A stretch of DNA of 64,000 nt from an uncultured Ruegeria sp. GTDB lineage: Bacteria; Pseudomonadota; Alphaproteobacteria; Rhodobacterales; Rhodobacteraceae. The translations under genes and the position numbers were made by a program. The stretch spans positions 62,001 through 126,000 of the forward strand of contig NZ_CANMQQ010000014.1 of the NCBI RefSeq assembly GCF_947500045.1, written 5' to 3'. Shown one piece after another: positions 54,688-63,273 of the stretch; the first letter of the stretch is position 1; every line of letters starts with the position of its first letter. Under the pieces are notes generated by a model, which was not told where the DNA came from, did no database searches, and saw only the letters and a list, made by a program, of their open reading frames with translations.

Positions 54688-55158
54688 ATGGGCGAGGCCC
54701 CTTTCTCTGACATTGCAGATCAGGATACAGCTTGCTTTCATGCGACATGCGTTGCGGTACGGGGCGCAGGTATATTGATCATCGGCGCGTCGGGCGCGGG
54801 AAAATCAGCGCTGGCCCTGCAGATGATGGCGCTTGGGGCGCAGCTTGTCGCTGATGATCGCGTTGATCTCCGATCGCAGGAGGACCACGTGATGGCTGCC
54901 GCTGTTCCACAGATCCAAGGATTGATCGAGGCGCGTGGGATCGGGTTGCTAAGGGCTGAAACTGCAGGGCCTGTTCCGCTCGCCTATATCGTGGACCTTG
55001 ATCACACCGATCCCGCGCGGCTGCCCGAGCCCGAAGAAGTTCGACTGCTGAGGCAATCTGTTCCCTTGCTTCGGGTTGCCGGTGTACCCAATTTGGCGGC
55101 AGGACTTATTCAACTCGTGAAAATGGGGCGTGTGGCCCCGGAATGGCCGAATACATGA
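54688..55158 (+). CDS. hprK: Short HPr kinase/phosphorylase (alphaproteobacterial form)
   Basis: 156 aa, about half the length of Firmicute HprK: only the C-terminal kinase domain is present. Walker A GASGAGKS (33-40), LVADDRVDL and [12 protein letters not shown] (the HprK motif) are intact. It phosphorylates HPr on Ser46; the HPr in this operon has that serine. Known short forms of alphaproteobacteria lack the N-terminal domain. It overlaps rapZ. Confidence 0.9.
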   Translation: MGEAPFSDIADQDTACFHATCVAVRGAGILIIGASGAGKSALALQMMALGAQLVADDRVDLRSQEDHVMAAAVPQIQGLIEARGIGLLRAETAGPVPLAYIVDLDHTDPARLPEPEEVRLLRQSVPLLRVAGVPNLAAGLIQLVKMGRVAPEWPNT

Positions 55159-56036
55159 CAGCACAACAGCGCGTCGTTCTGGTGACGGGCCCCTCGGGTG
55201 CAGGGCGTTCAACGGCGATCCATGTGCTCGAAGATCTTGGCTTTGAAGCGATTGATAACCTGCCGATGGGATTGCTGGTTCGATTGGTCGACAGTTCAGA
55301 GCCAACGCGCCCAATGGCTTTGGGTATTGATACGCGCAACCGTGATTTTTCGACGATCGGTTTCATTGAACTTGCTGCCAAGCTGGGACGGATGGAAGAT
55401 GTTGAGCTGACAATTCTGTATCTGGATTGCAATGACGAGGTGCTGTTGCGCCGGTTCTCGGAAACCCGTCGTCGCCACCCGGTTGCCACGGATGCCAGCC
55501 CTGAAACCGGTGTTCGGCAAGAAAAAGAGCTGTTGGCACCGATTCGCGAGATTGCTGATACGCTTATCGACACAAGCACGCTGAATGTTCACCAACTACG
55601 TGAAGAGGTCGAGCGCTGGTTCGCCCCAAAAGGCGGGCGGCATCTGGCGGTTTCGGTCGAGTCCTTTTCGTATAAACGTGGTCTTCCGCGCGGTTTGGAT
55701 ATGGTGTTCGATTGCCGTTTTCTGGCAAACCCATATTGGCGGCCCGAATTGCGTGCGGCAGATGGTCGAAACGCTGATGTCGCAGCCTATGTTCAAGCAG
55801 ACGCGAACTATGGCGCTTTCTTCGACCGGGTCGTCGACCTGTTGATCGAATTGCTTCCTGCATTCCGCGAGGAAGGCAAAGCGCACCTTTCGATCGCTTT
55901 TGGGTGTACGGGCGGGCAACACCGCTCGGTCGCTGTGGCAGAAGCCGTTGCAAAGGCCCTTGCGGAAGGGGGGCAGCAGGTGGCAATTAGGCACCGCGAA
56001 ATGGAACGACGCGCATTGAATGTGAGGCCGGAGTGA
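55155..56036 (+). CDS. rapZ: RapZ-family RNase adapter / NTP-binding protein
   Basis: 293 aa. P-loop [30 protein letters not shown] at the N-terminus and [21 protein letters not shown] at the end are both diagnostic of the YvcJ/RapZ family. In enterics RapZ targets GlmZ RNA; its alphaproteobacterial role is not settled. ATG at 55155 overlaps the hprK stop as ATGA; an ATG at 55143 is possible. Confidence 0.94.
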   Translation: MTAQQRVVLVTGPSGAGRSTAIHVLEDLGFEAIDNLPMGLLVRLVDSSEPTRPMALGIDTRNRDFSTIGFIELAAKLGRMEDVELTILYLDCNDEVLLRRFSETRRRHPVATDASPETGVRQEKELLAPIREIADTLIDTSTLNVHQLREEVERWFAPKGGRHLAVSVESFSYKRGLPRGLDMVFDCRFLANPYWRPELRAADGRNADVAAYVQADANYGAFFDRVVDLLIELLPAFREEGKAHLSIAFGCTGGQHRSVAVAEAVAKALAEGGQQVAIRHREMERRALNVRPE

Positions 56037-56425
56037 TCGGGATCGTAATTGTTGCACATGGTGGGTTGGCGCGAGAGTATTTGGCCGCCACGCAGCATGT
56101 GGTTGGAAAGCAGCCCGGGCTGGTGGCCATACCGATTGAAGCCGACCATGATCGCGACGCAAAACAGGCCGAGATCTGCCGCGCCGCAGACGAGGTGGAT
56201 ATGGGGGATGGCGTCGTTGTCGTGACCGATTTGTACGGCGGCAGTCCTTCGAATCTCAGCCTGCGGGCCTGCGCGCCGCAGGATCGGCGAATCCTTTACG
56301 GGGCCAATCTGCCCATGCTCATCAAACTGGCCAAAAGTCGCCACTTGCCTCTGGCCGAGGCCGTGCGTCTGGCTCTGGAAGCTGGACGAAAATACATCAA
56401 TGCGCAAAATGTGACGCTGGATTGA
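56033..56425 (+). CDS. PTS EIIA component, mannose (ManX) family
   Basis: 130 aa. [17 protein letters not shown] places the phospho-accepting His9; [19 protein letters not shown] is the second family element. No EIIB/EIIC gene is near, so it is probably a regulatory protein phosphorylated by HPr rather than part of a sugar transporter. GTG start overlapping rapZ by GTGA. Confidence 0.92.
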   Translation: MIGIVIVAHGGLAREYLAATQHVVGKQPGLVAIPIEADHDRDAKQAEICRAADEVDMGDGVVVVTDLYGGSPSNLSLRACAPQDRRILYGANLPMLIKLAKSRHLPLAEAVRLALEAGRKYINAQNVTLD

Positions 56426-56441
56426 CACCGGATAAATTCAT

Positions 56442-56711
56442 ATGACGACCAAGAGTTTGAAAATTATCAACGAAAAGGGCCTGCATGCCCGCGCTTCGGC
56501 AAAGTTGGTCGAGGTGGTGGAAGGATTTGATGCTCGTGCCGAGGTGTCGCGCGACGGACTTTCTGCATCCGGAGACAGCATCATGGGCCTTTTGATGTTG
56601 GCAGCGTCGCGCGGAACCACTATTGACGTTGAGACGTCCGGCCCGGATGCTGAGGCGTTGGCAGAAGCATTGGAAACTCTGGTGAACGATAAGTTCGGTG
56701 AGGGGTTCTGA
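56442..56711 (+). CDS. ptsH: Phosphocarrier protein HPr
   Basis: 89 aa. His15 in EKGLHARASAKLV takes phosphate from EI; Ser46 in GDSIMGLLMLAASRG is the target of HprK. Both sites are intact. PtsI is not in this window (the ptsP/ptsI gene is presumably elsewhere). The end overlaps the region of possible starts for the next gene. Confidence 0.96.
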   Translation: MTTKSLKIINEKGLHARASAKLVEVVEGFDARAEVSRDGLSASGDSIMGLLMLAASRGTTIDVETSGPDAEALAEALETLVNDKFGEGF

Positions 56712-56745
56712 CTGCCGCGATACCAAGGACGGAAAGACAAGGCAA

Positions 56746-57645
56746 TTGGCGGAAACCACGCACGAAACAAAGACCGGCCAAGTCGCAGAGCACGACACCG
56801 ACGAGGGTGAAATCTACGACCGCAGAACGCTGACCTACGCAAACTCGTTTGACGATGTCTGGACGTCTACCGCCATTCGCGCCATTGAATGGTTCACAGG
56901 AAAGCTGACCATCCTGCGCATGGTCAATAAATTTGAAAAGCAAAACGAACATTACCGGGGTCAGAAGTTCTGGGGCGGTGCGCTCAAGACGATGGGTATC
57001 GACCTGACCACGCCCGCTGAACAGATCGCCCGTATCCCGAAAGAAGGCCCAGTCGTGGTCGTTGCCAATCACCCACACGGGATGGTCGATGGGATGATCT
57101 TGGCCGAATTAATTGGTCGTACCCGCAATGACTACCGCATTCTGACGCGTTCAGTTTTGACCGGCCTGGACGAGGCCGCGACCTCTTTCATGATCCCGGT
57201 GCCATTTCCGCATGACCCCGAAGCGCAGTCAAAAATGCTGGAGATGCGCAGCAAAACCATGAAACATCTGGCTGATGGCGGGGTCGTGGCACTTTTCCCG
57301 TCCGGGGTCGTCATGTCATCCGATGACTGGTTCGGGCCAGCGTTGGAAAGGGAATGGAACGTCTTTACGGCAAAAATGATCCGCCGTTCTGGTGCAAAAA
57401 TTGTTCCGATCTTCTTTCCGGGCAGCAATTCCCGATGGTACCAGATCGCAAATCGGCTTTCGCCAATTCTTCGTCAGGGCCTTTTGCTGCACGAGATCGT
57501 CCGCTCCTGCAACAAGCCACAATCCCCAGTGATCGGTGACCCAATCTCCGACGAAGATATGGCGCTGTTAGAGCGGGACCCACGTGGCTTTATGGCTTGG
57601 CTCAGAAGTCACACACTGGCGCTCGGCCCTCCCCCAAAAACCTGA
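56746..57645 (+). CDS. PlsC-type 1-acyl-glycerol-phosphate acyltransferase family protein
   Basis: 299 aa from TTG 56746 with AAGG 4 nt upstream (GTG 56698 would add 16). VVVVANHPHGMVDGMIL is the NHx4D-type motif I (N-H-P-H-G-M-V-D), FPSGVVMSSDDWFGPALEREWN motif III region. KMIRRSGAKIVPIFFPGSNSRWYQ follows. Membrane-associated acyl transfer to lysophospholipid or a similar acceptor. Downstream of HPr with no terminator. Confidence 0.85.
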   Translation: MAETTHETKTGQVAEHDTDEGEIYDRRTLTYANSFDDVWTSTAIRAIEWFTGKLTILRMVNKFEKQNEHYRGQKFWGGALKTMGIDLTTPAEQIARIPKEGPVVVVANHPHGMVDGMILAELIGRTRNDYRILTRSVLTGLDEAATSFMIPVPFPHDPEAQSKMLEMRSKTMKHLADGGVVALFPSGVVMSSDDWFGPALEREWNVFTAKMIRRSGAKIVPIFFPGSNSRWYQIANRLSPILRQGLLLHEIVRSCNKPQSPVIGDPISDEDMALLERDPRGFMAWLRSHTLALGPPPKT

Positions 57646-57650
57646 TCCGC

Positions 57651-57683
57651 CTCTTCATCTGGCCCCAAAATATCTCGGGAGGG
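57651..57683. repeat. 30-nt dispersed repeat, copy 2
   Basis: CTCTTCATCTGGCC (57651-57664), then CCAAAATATCTCGGGAGGG. It matches 40660-40690 except for a few bases. It lies 6 nt after the acyltransferase stop, before the convergent HBD gene. Confidence 0.65.
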
Positions 57684-57726
57684 ACCCCGCGCTGTCCGCT
57701 CAAGAGAGGGCAGGCCTTCTCAAATT

Positions 57727-58602
57727 CTATCGCGTTGGCACAGGAACCTCGCCGCGGTAGTCATAAAACCCGCGCTCGGTCTTGCGTCCCAGCCATCCGG
57801 CTTCGACATATTTCGTCAGCAGCGGGCAAGGGCGATACTTGGTGTCTGCCAACCCATCATGCAGAACGTTCATGATTGCCAGACAGGTATCCAGCCCAAT
57901 AAAATCCGCCAGTTCCAAAGGCCCCATAGGGTGGTTCGCGCCCAGTTTCATCGACTGATCAATCGATTGAACATTTCCGACCCCTTCGTAAAGCGTATAG
58001 ACCGCTTCGTTGATCATCGGCATCAGGATGCGATTGACGATAAAAGCTGGAAAATCCTCGGCACTGGCCGAGGTTTTGCCAAGCCGGTCCACTACTGCCT
58101 TGCAGGCATTGAATGTGGGTTCATCAGTGGCGATACCACGGATTAGCTCAACCAGCTGCATGATCGGAACCGGGTTCATGAAATGGAAACCCATGAAGCG
58201 TTCGGGTCGGTCGGTTCGACTGGCCAGCCGGGTGATGGAAATCGACGACGTGTTTGATGTCAGGATCGTATGCGGTTGCAAATGCGGTAGCAGGTCCTCA
58301 AAAATCGCCTGTTTCACCGTCTCGCGTTCGGTTGCAGCTTCGATCACCAGATCGGTTTGTCCCAGATCAGGCAAGTTCATCGTGGTCGTGATCCGCCCCA
58401 AAGCCGCTTTCACGGCATCGTCGGTAATCTTGCCGCGCGACGCCTGCCGCACCAGATTGGTCTCGATTGTCGTGATTGCGTCATCCAGAGCGTCCTGGCT
58501 GATATCGTTGAGCAGAACATCATACTCTGCCAGCGCCATCACATGAGCGATACCGTTGCCCATCTGTCCAGCGCCGATCACTCCGACTGATTTTACGTCC
58601 AT
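57727..58602 (-). CDS. 3-hydroxybutyryl-CoA dehydrogenase
   Basis: 291 aa. NAD binding VGVIGAGQMGNGIAHVMALAEYDVLLND, in two parts, and HFMNPVPIMQLVELI with the catalytic His, then NRILMPMINEAVYTLYEGV for the C-terminal helical dimerisation part. Length fits the short bacterial HBD (PaaH/Hbd). It oxidises 3-hydroxybutyryl-CoA to acetoacetyl-CoA, or the reverse for PHB and C4 flow. Convergent with the acyltransferase. Confidence 0.94.
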   Translation of the reverse strand: MDVKSVGVIGAGQMGNGIAHVMALAEYDVLLNDISQDALDDAITTIETNLVRQASRGKITDDAVKAALGRITTTMNLPDLGQTDLVIEAATERETVKQAIFEDLLPHLQPHTILTSNTSSISITRLASRTDRPERFMGFHFMNPVPIMQLVELIRGIATDEPTFNACKAVVDRLGKTSASAEDFPAFIVNRILMPMINEAVYTLYEGVGNVQSIDQSMKLGANHPMGPLELADFIGLDTCLAIMNVLHDGLADTKYRPCPLLTKYVEAGWLGRKTERGFYDYRGEVPVPTR

Positions 58603-58680
58603 GTTCTGATGCCTTTTTTCGCAGGATGTGGCGACATTAACGGCAGTTCCGTGCGGGCGGCAAGGGGATCGGGTCAGTCA

Positions 58681-58714
58681 AATTCGCTTCAAATGCGCGA
58701 ATTAGGGAATTCGC
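58681..58714. promoter_or_regulatory. Three-part AATTCGC array before the 58765 gene
   Basis: AATTCGC (58681-58687), GCGAATT (58697-58703) and AATTCGC (58708-58714): one heptamer three times in alternating orientation. The middle copy can pair with the left (loop 9) or right (loop 4). It stands between HBD (58602) and the 58765 gene. Possible operator cluster or alternative hairpins. Confidence 0.5.
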
Positions 58715-58764
58715 AAGACTTGAGGCCGCAAAATGGCAACCGGGTGAAAATTTGGGTGAGTGTG

Positions 58765-59583
58765 ATGAGCTATCAATCGATCAACGCGGGCTGTTCCGCG
58801 GAACCGATGTGTGGATATGGGGCCTCGAAACTGCGTTTCAGAGGTCCACAGCGGGAACTTGATCGCCCGTTTGTAGCGTGTTTGGGAGGGGAAGAGACCT
58901 TTGGTCGGTTCGTCGATTCACCCTTTCCCAAGATCCTTGAGCGTCGTCTGGATCGCCGATGTCTCAATCTCGGCAGCCTGTTTTGCGGGGTCGAGGCATT
59001 GACGCAGGATGCGGGTCTGCTGGAAATCGCAAACCGCGCTGAGATTTGCGTCCTGCAAATGCCCGGTCTGTTGGGTCAATCAAACCGATACTATCGCGTG
59101 CACCCGCGCCGCAATGATCGTTTCGTCGCACCGACCGCGGATTTGGTTGCGTTGTACCCCGAGGAAGATTTCACGGATATCCACTTTGTACGACATCTTC
59201 TGACGCGCCTATGGGCACGGTCGGATGCTCGGATTGAGGTCGTGGAACAGGAATTGCGTCGGGAATGGATTGAGAAAATCAGCACGTTTCTCAGGCAGCT
59301 TTCGCCTCCGGTCGTCGTATTGAGCCTCGAAGTGGAGGATTGTGCGCTGGAATCGTTCCCCCACGAACGAGTTTCGATTGATACGGCGATGATCGATGCG
59401 ATTAGACCCCATTGTGCAGCGTGCCTGGATCTTCGGGTTCAGGTCTGCGGTGAGTCTGATGAGATTGAAGACATGTTGTTTGGCACCTTGCAGCAGCCAA
59501 TTGCAGAACACATGATCGGTCCAGCCACGCATCGCAAAATTGCAGAAACCTTGGCGCGCACGATTAACGATCTGTGCGATTAG
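58765..59583 (+). CDS. Conserved hypothetical protein (perhaps DUF6473)
   Basis: 272 aa from ATG 58765 (earlier in-frame ATGs lie in the promoter region). [21 protein letters not shown] starts it, then [31 protein letters not shown] and [26 protein letters not shown]. The G-x-S-N / L-G-G-E and N-L-G elements loosely suggest an SGNH/GSCFA-like fold, and from memory it resembles a roseobacter-wide DUF. No signal peptide. Function unknown. Confidence 0.7.
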   Translation: MSYQSINAGCSAEPMCGYGASKLRFRGPQRELDRPFVACLGGEETFGRFVDSPFPKILERRLDRRCLNLGSLFCGVEALTQDAGLLEIANRAEICVLQMPGLLGQSNRYYRVHPRRNDRFVAPTADLVALYPEEDFTDIHFVRHLLTRLWARSDARIEVVEQELRREWIEKISTFLRQLSPPVVVLSLEVEDCALESFPHERVSIDTAMIDAIRPHCAACLDLRVQVCGESDEIEDMLFGTLQQPIAEHMIGPATHRKIAETLARTINDLCD

Positions 59584-59585
59584 AC

Positions 59586-59612
59586 AGAAAAGGCCCGCCA
59601 ATGGCGGGCCTT
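59586..59612 (-). terminator. Terminator shared by etfA and the 58765 gene
   Basis: AAGGCCCGCC (59590-59599), loop AAT, GGCGGGCCTT (59603-59612): 10-bp stem with four T following on the minus strand. It works best for the etfB-etfA transcript, but may also serve the convergent gene. Confidence 0.8.
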
Positions 59613-59616
59613 CCAA

Positions 59617-59637
59617 GATTTTTCGACGAAAAATCTC
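59617..59637. repeat. 21-bp palindromic repeat, copy 3
   Basis: AGATTTTT (59617-59624), spacer CGACG, AAAAATCT (59630-59637). The arms are identical to copy 1 at 6574. It is preceded by CCA as there. It sits 10 nt after the etfA stop, next to the terminator. Confidence 0.7.
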
Positions 59638-59646
59638 CGCCGAAGA

Positions 59647-60576
59647 TCAGCCAAGTTTCTCGGTCAGTTCCGGTACGGCCTGGAACAGATCAGCAACCAG
59701 TCCGAAATCGGCAACCTGGAAGATCGGCGCTTCTTCGTCCTTGTTGATCGCAACAATGACCTTCGAGTCCTTCATGCCTGCAAGGTGCTGGATCGCGCCC
59801 GAGATGCCGACGGCGACATAAAGATCTGGGGCAACAACCTTACCGGTCTGACCCACCTGCCAATCGTTTGGCGCGTAACCCGAGTCAACAGCGGCGCGCG
59901 AAGCGCCCACGGCGGCTCCCAGCTTGTCAGCCAGAGCTTCGATCAGTTTGAAATCTTCTTCCGAGCCGACACCACGGCCGCCCGAGACAACGACGCCAGC
60001 CGAGGTCAGTTCCGGACGATCGCTTTCGGCCACCTTGTCCTCGACCCATTCCGACAGACCGGGTGTGTCACCGACCGAGATGGATTCGACAGCAGCCGAG
60101 CCGCCTTCGCCCGCAGCGTCAAAGCTGGCGGTCCGAATGGTGACGACTTTCTTGGCGTCTTTCGATTTCACCGTCTGGATTGCGTTGCCCGCGTAGATCG
60201 GACGCTCGAAAGTCGAACCGTCAACTACGCCGGAGGCATCCGAGATCACCATCACGTCCAGAAGTGCTGCAACGCGCGGCATCACGTTCTTGGCGTCGGT
60301 GGTGGCGGGGGCAACGATATGCTCGTACCCATCAGCCAGACCCACGATCAGGGCTGCGGTTGATTCCGCAAGACGGTGACCCAGCGAGGCATCTTCGGCA
60401 ACCAGTACCTTGGACACACCATCAATCTTGGCGGCAGCCTCACCAGCAGCAGCGGCAGATCCGCCCGCCGCCAGAACCGTGATATCGCCCAGCGATTTTG
60501 TGGCCGCGACGGTCTTAGCGGTCGCGTCAAAGCTCAGTTCGCCATTGTTGACTTCGGCAAGCAGAAGTACAGCCAT
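59647..60576 (-). CDS. etfA: Electron transfer flavoprotein alpha subunit
   Basis: 309 aa. The C-terminal FAD domain has [38 protein letters not shown], in parts, and [27 protein letters not shown]. It accepts electrons from acyl-CoA dehydrogenases such as Mcd and passes them to ETF:quinone oxidoreductase. ATG overlaps the etfB stop by one base (TAATG). Confidence 0.97.
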   Translation of the reverse strand: MAVLLLAEVNNGELSFDATAKTVAATKSLGDITVLAAGGSAAAAGEAAAKIDGVSKVLVAEDASLGHRLAESTAALIVGLADGYEHIVAPATTDAKNVMPRVAALLDVMVISDASGVVDGSTFERPIYAGNAIQTVKSKDAKKVVTIRTASFDAAGEGGSAAVESISVGDTPGLSEWVEDKVAESDRPELTSAGVVVSGGRGVGSEEDFKLIEALADKLGAAVGASRAAVDSGYAPNDWQVGQTGKVVAPDLYVAVGISGAIQHLAGMKDSKVIVAINKDEEAPIFQVADFGLVADLFQAVPELTEKLG

Positions 60577-61334
60577 TACACAGCCCCCGCTTCTTTGAGT
60601 TTCCCGACCAGCTCGTCAACTGAGCCTACAATGATACCTGCAGCGCGTGCTGGCGGTTCGTCGGTCTTGACGACTTCAAGACGCGGGGTGACATCGACGC
60701 CGTAGTCTGCGGCGGTTTTCTCATCCAGCGGTTTTTTCTTCGCCTTCATGATATTGGGCAGCGACGCATAGCGCGGCTCGTTCAGGCGTAGGTCGACGGT
60801 CACGATGGTTGGCATCTTGACGCTGATAGTCTGCAGGCCGCCGTCAACCTCACGGGTGATCTTGGCACTGTCGCCTTCGATGTCCAACTCAGACGCGAAG
60901 GTGCCTTGCGACCAGCCCAGCAGGGCCGACAGCATCTGGCCGGTGGCGTTCATGTCATTATCGATCGCCTGTTTGCCCGCCAGAACGATGCCCGGCTGCT
61001 CTTCCTCGACCACTTTGGCCAGGATTTTCGCAACGGCCAGCGGCTCGATATCGGTATGCACGTCGTCAGCCGCAACAACCAGGATCGCGCGGTCCGCGCC
61101 CATGGCCAGAGCCGTCCGCAGCGTTTCCTGCGACTGCTTCACGCCGATGGAAACGGCAATGACTTCGTCAGCCTTGCCCGCTTCTTTCAGGCGGATCGCC
61201 TCTTCCACTGCAATCTCGTCGAACGGGTTCATCGACATCTTTACATTGGCGAGATCAACACCGCTGCCGTCCGCTTTCACACGAACTTTCACGTTGTAGT
61301 CGATCACGCGCTTGACAGGCACAAGTACCTTCAT
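60576..61334 (-). CDS. etfB: Electron transfer flavoprotein beta subunit
   Basis: 252 aa. [19 protein letters not shown] at the start, [16 protein letters not shown] and [23 protein letters not shown] (AMP site) and [23 protein letters not shown] (the ETF beta signature) are intact. Dimerises with EtfA. First gene of the pair; a 185-nt upstream region separates it from the adenosyltransferase. Confidence 0.97.
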   Translation of the reverse strand: MKVLVPVKRVIDYNVKVRVKADGSGVDLANVKMSMNPFDEIAVEEAIRLKEAGKADEVIAVSIGVKQSQETLRTALAMGADRAILVVAADDVHTDIEPLAVAKILAKVVEEEQPGIVLAGKQAIDNDMNATGQMLSALLGWSQGTFASELDIEGDSAKITREVDGGLQTISVKMPTIVTVDLRLNEPRYASLPNIMKAKKKPLDEKTAADYGVDVTPRLEVVKTDEPPARAAGIIVGSVDELVGKLKEAGAV

Positions 61335-61519
61335 TTTTGCGTATGCTCCTTACAAAAACGGCAAGCCGCGCAGCGACTCCACCAATGCTCTCGTTGGCCT
61401 AGATAACGGGTCGTGATGCCCTACAACAGAGCAAAATCGTCACGTCATGGGCTCGAGACGTCGCGTTTTGGTAATTTTTCGGCAAGAAACGAAATTTAGT
61501 TTCCTTGCGATGGGTGCTT

Positions 61520-62092
61520 TCAGCGGTTCGCGCCCGGAACCCACAGCACATCGTCGCGCCCGCCATTGTTGGCGCAACGGGCGGCGACAAAGAACCAGTC
61601 ACTGAGACGGTTGAGGTACTTCACAGCCGTTTCGTTCACCGGTTCCATATTCGTCAACTCAACCGCCAGCCGTTCGGCCCGACGCGAAACCGTCCGGCAG
61701 ACATGCAAATGTGCAGCCAGACGCGAGCCGCCGGGCAGGATGAAACTGCGCAAAGGTTCCAGCGTTTCGTTCATCACATCGATCTCGGCCTCAAGCCGGT
61801 CGATCTGTGCGGCAACGATACGCAAGGGCGGGTAGTCGGCCTCGGCGTCTTTATCCATGTCGGGGCGGCAGAAATCGGCCCCCAGATCGAACAGGTCATT
61901 CTGGATGCGGGACAGGGCGGTATCGACCTGCCCGTCTGCTTCGGTTCGGGCGACGCCAACGAACGAGTTCAACTCGTCCACAGTGCCGTAGGCCGCGACG
62001 CGCCCGGAGTATTTGGCGACCCGTTCGCCATTGCCCAGCGCGGTTTTTCCGTCATCGCCAGTGCGCGTGTAGATTTTATTGAGGACGACCAT
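61520..62092 (-). CDS. ATP:cob(I)alamin adenosyltransferase, PduO type
   Basis: 190 aa. KIYTRTGDDGKTALGNGERVAKYSGRVAAYGTVDELNSFVGVAR, in parts, and RSFILPGGSRLAAHLHVCRTVSRRAERLAV carry the ATP site and the cobalamin-side Arg/Asp/Glu residues. It makes adenosylcobalamin, needed by methylmalonyl- and ethylmalonyl-CoA mutases. It follows the HIG1-like gene by 3 nt. Confidence 0.95.
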   Translation of the reverse strand: MVVLNKIYTRTGDDGKTALGNGERVAKYSGRVAAYGTVDELNSFVGVARTEADGQVDTALSRIQNDLFDLGADFCRPDMDKDAEADYPPLRIVAAQIDRLEAEIDVMNETLEPLRSFILPGGSRLAAHLHVCRTVSRRAERLAVELTNMEPVNETAVKYLNRLSDWFFVAARCANNGGRDDVLWVPGANR

Positions 62093-62095
62093 TTC

Positions 62096-62296
62096 TCAGC
62101 CCCCCTGTCCGCGCAGGTAGACGTAGAGCACGATCAATACCACGGCGATGAACTGGAAAAGGATGCGCAGGCGCATCATCTTGTTGCTTTTCAGCGCTGC
62201 ATCTTTGCCGGGTTTTCCGAAATTGGCGATGCCAAGCACCAACACGGTAACCACCGCCGCCATGGCCAATAGGAGTACAACCATCAAGAGGTCCAT
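62096..62296 (-). CDS. HIG1-domain-like twin-helix membrane protein
   Basis: 66 aa with two helices (LLMVVLLLAMAAVVTVLVLGI and LRILFQFIAVVLIVLYVYL) and the GKPGKDAALKSNKMMRLRI loop, typical of bacterial HIG1/twin transmembrane proteins. In mitochondria relatives assist cytochrome oxidase; the bacterial role is unclear. It is co-directional with the adenosyltransferase. Confidence 0.85.
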   Translation of the reverse strand: MDLLMVVLLLAMAAVVTVLVLGIANFGKPGKDAALKSNKMMRLRILFQFIAVVLIVLYVYLRGQGG

Positions 62297-62375
62297 AGAG
62301 TCACCGTTCGCGTTTGTTATCTCAATGGCCCTGATCTAGCGTTGATCGTGTCAAAAGCGAACGGGTAATTTCGCC

Positions 62376-63203
62376 TCAGATGTCCGAAAGGATGCGATCT
62401 ATGGTTCGGGTCGACAGGATACGGCGCAGATATCCGGCGATATAGGTGGGGGTTGTCACGTAGTATCGCGCGCGCGGGCGTTTGGATTCGACCGCATGCG
62501 CCAGCTTGGCGGTAACAGCCGACGGGGGCAGTTCGAACCTGTCGGTGCCCGAGGATTCGTAGAGGCGTTTAAGCAACTTATCCTCGTATCTCTGACGCAG
62601 GGCTGAGTTTTTCCAGTCGATAAAGCGTTCGAAAACCGGAATCGAATTTACACGAATTTTCGAGGTAACCGGGCCCGGTTCAATCAGGATGACTTTTATA
62701 TCGGTGTCTCGCAATTCCAGCCGCAATGTGTCGGTCAGGCCTTCGATTGCGTATTTTGTGGCCACGTAGGCCCCGCGCCACGGAAATGCGACCAGCCCCA
62801 GAACCGATGAGTTCTGCACGATACGCCCATGCCCCTGAGCGCGCATAACGGGAATCACCTGTCGGGTCAGTTCATGCCAGCCGAACACATTCGTCTCGAA
62901 GATCAGTCGAAGCCCGTCTGTTGGAACGTCTTCAACCGCGCCGGGAAGGCCATGAGCACCATTGTTGAACAGTGCATCCAGCGTACCGCCGGTTGCTTCT
63001 AAAACCTGATGCAGGCCTGAAGTAATGCTGCTGGTGTTGGTATAGTCGATTCGGGGGCTTTCAAAGCCTTGGGCGCGCAGCCGATCACAGTCGCGCTGTT
63101 GGCGGCAGGATGCGAACACCCGCCAGCCACGCGCGCGCATCCCGTGCGCGGCATCCAGTCCGATCCCTGATGAGCAGCCTGTAATAAGTATGGATTTTTG
63201 CAT
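62376..63203 (-). CDS. Short-chain dehydrogenase/reductase
   Basis: 275 aa. ILITGCSSGIGLDAAHGMRARGW (T-G-x3-G-x-G), FNNGAHG (NNAG variant with the order N-N-G-A), and the active site GAYVATKYAIEGLTDTLRLEL with Tyr and Lys. The Ser of the triad is in VQNSSVLGLV. The C-terminal hydrophobic-basic part suggests membrane contact. Classical SDR; substrate unknown. Confidence 0.9.
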   Translation of the reverse strand: MQKSILITGCSSGIGLDAAHGMRARGWRVFASCRQQRDCDRLRAQGFESPRIDYTNTSSITSGLHQVLEATGGTLDALFNNGAHGLPGAVEDVPTDGLRLIFETNVFGWHELTRQVIPVMRAQGHGRIVQNSSVLGLVAFPWRGAYVATKYAIEGLTDTLRLELRDTDIKVILIEPGPVTSKIRVNSIPVFERFIDWKNSALRQRYEDKLLKRLYESSGTDRFELPPSAVTAKLAHAVESKRPRARYYVTTPTYIAGYLRRILSTRTIDRILSDI

Positions 63204-63218
63204 GTTGCTTCCGAAACT

Positions 63219-63248
63219 GAACCTCGCCCCATAGGTATGGCGAGGTTC
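63219..63248 (-). terminator. Hairpin behind the SH3 gene
   Basis: GAACCTCGCC (63219-63228) and GGCGAGGTTC (63239-63248) form a perfect 10-bp stem with a 10-nt loop. It lies 26 nt after the SH3 gene stop and 16 nt before the SDR start in reading direction. T-run is weak (AGTTTCGG). Confidence 0.65.
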
Positions 63249-63273
63249 TGGTCAGGACAATGAAACAGTTACG

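Noticed and set aside
61440..61510. Imperfect inverted repeat TTTCG/CGAAA upstream of the adenosyltransferase end
   Set aside because: Only five paired bases and not comparable with the 21-bp family.
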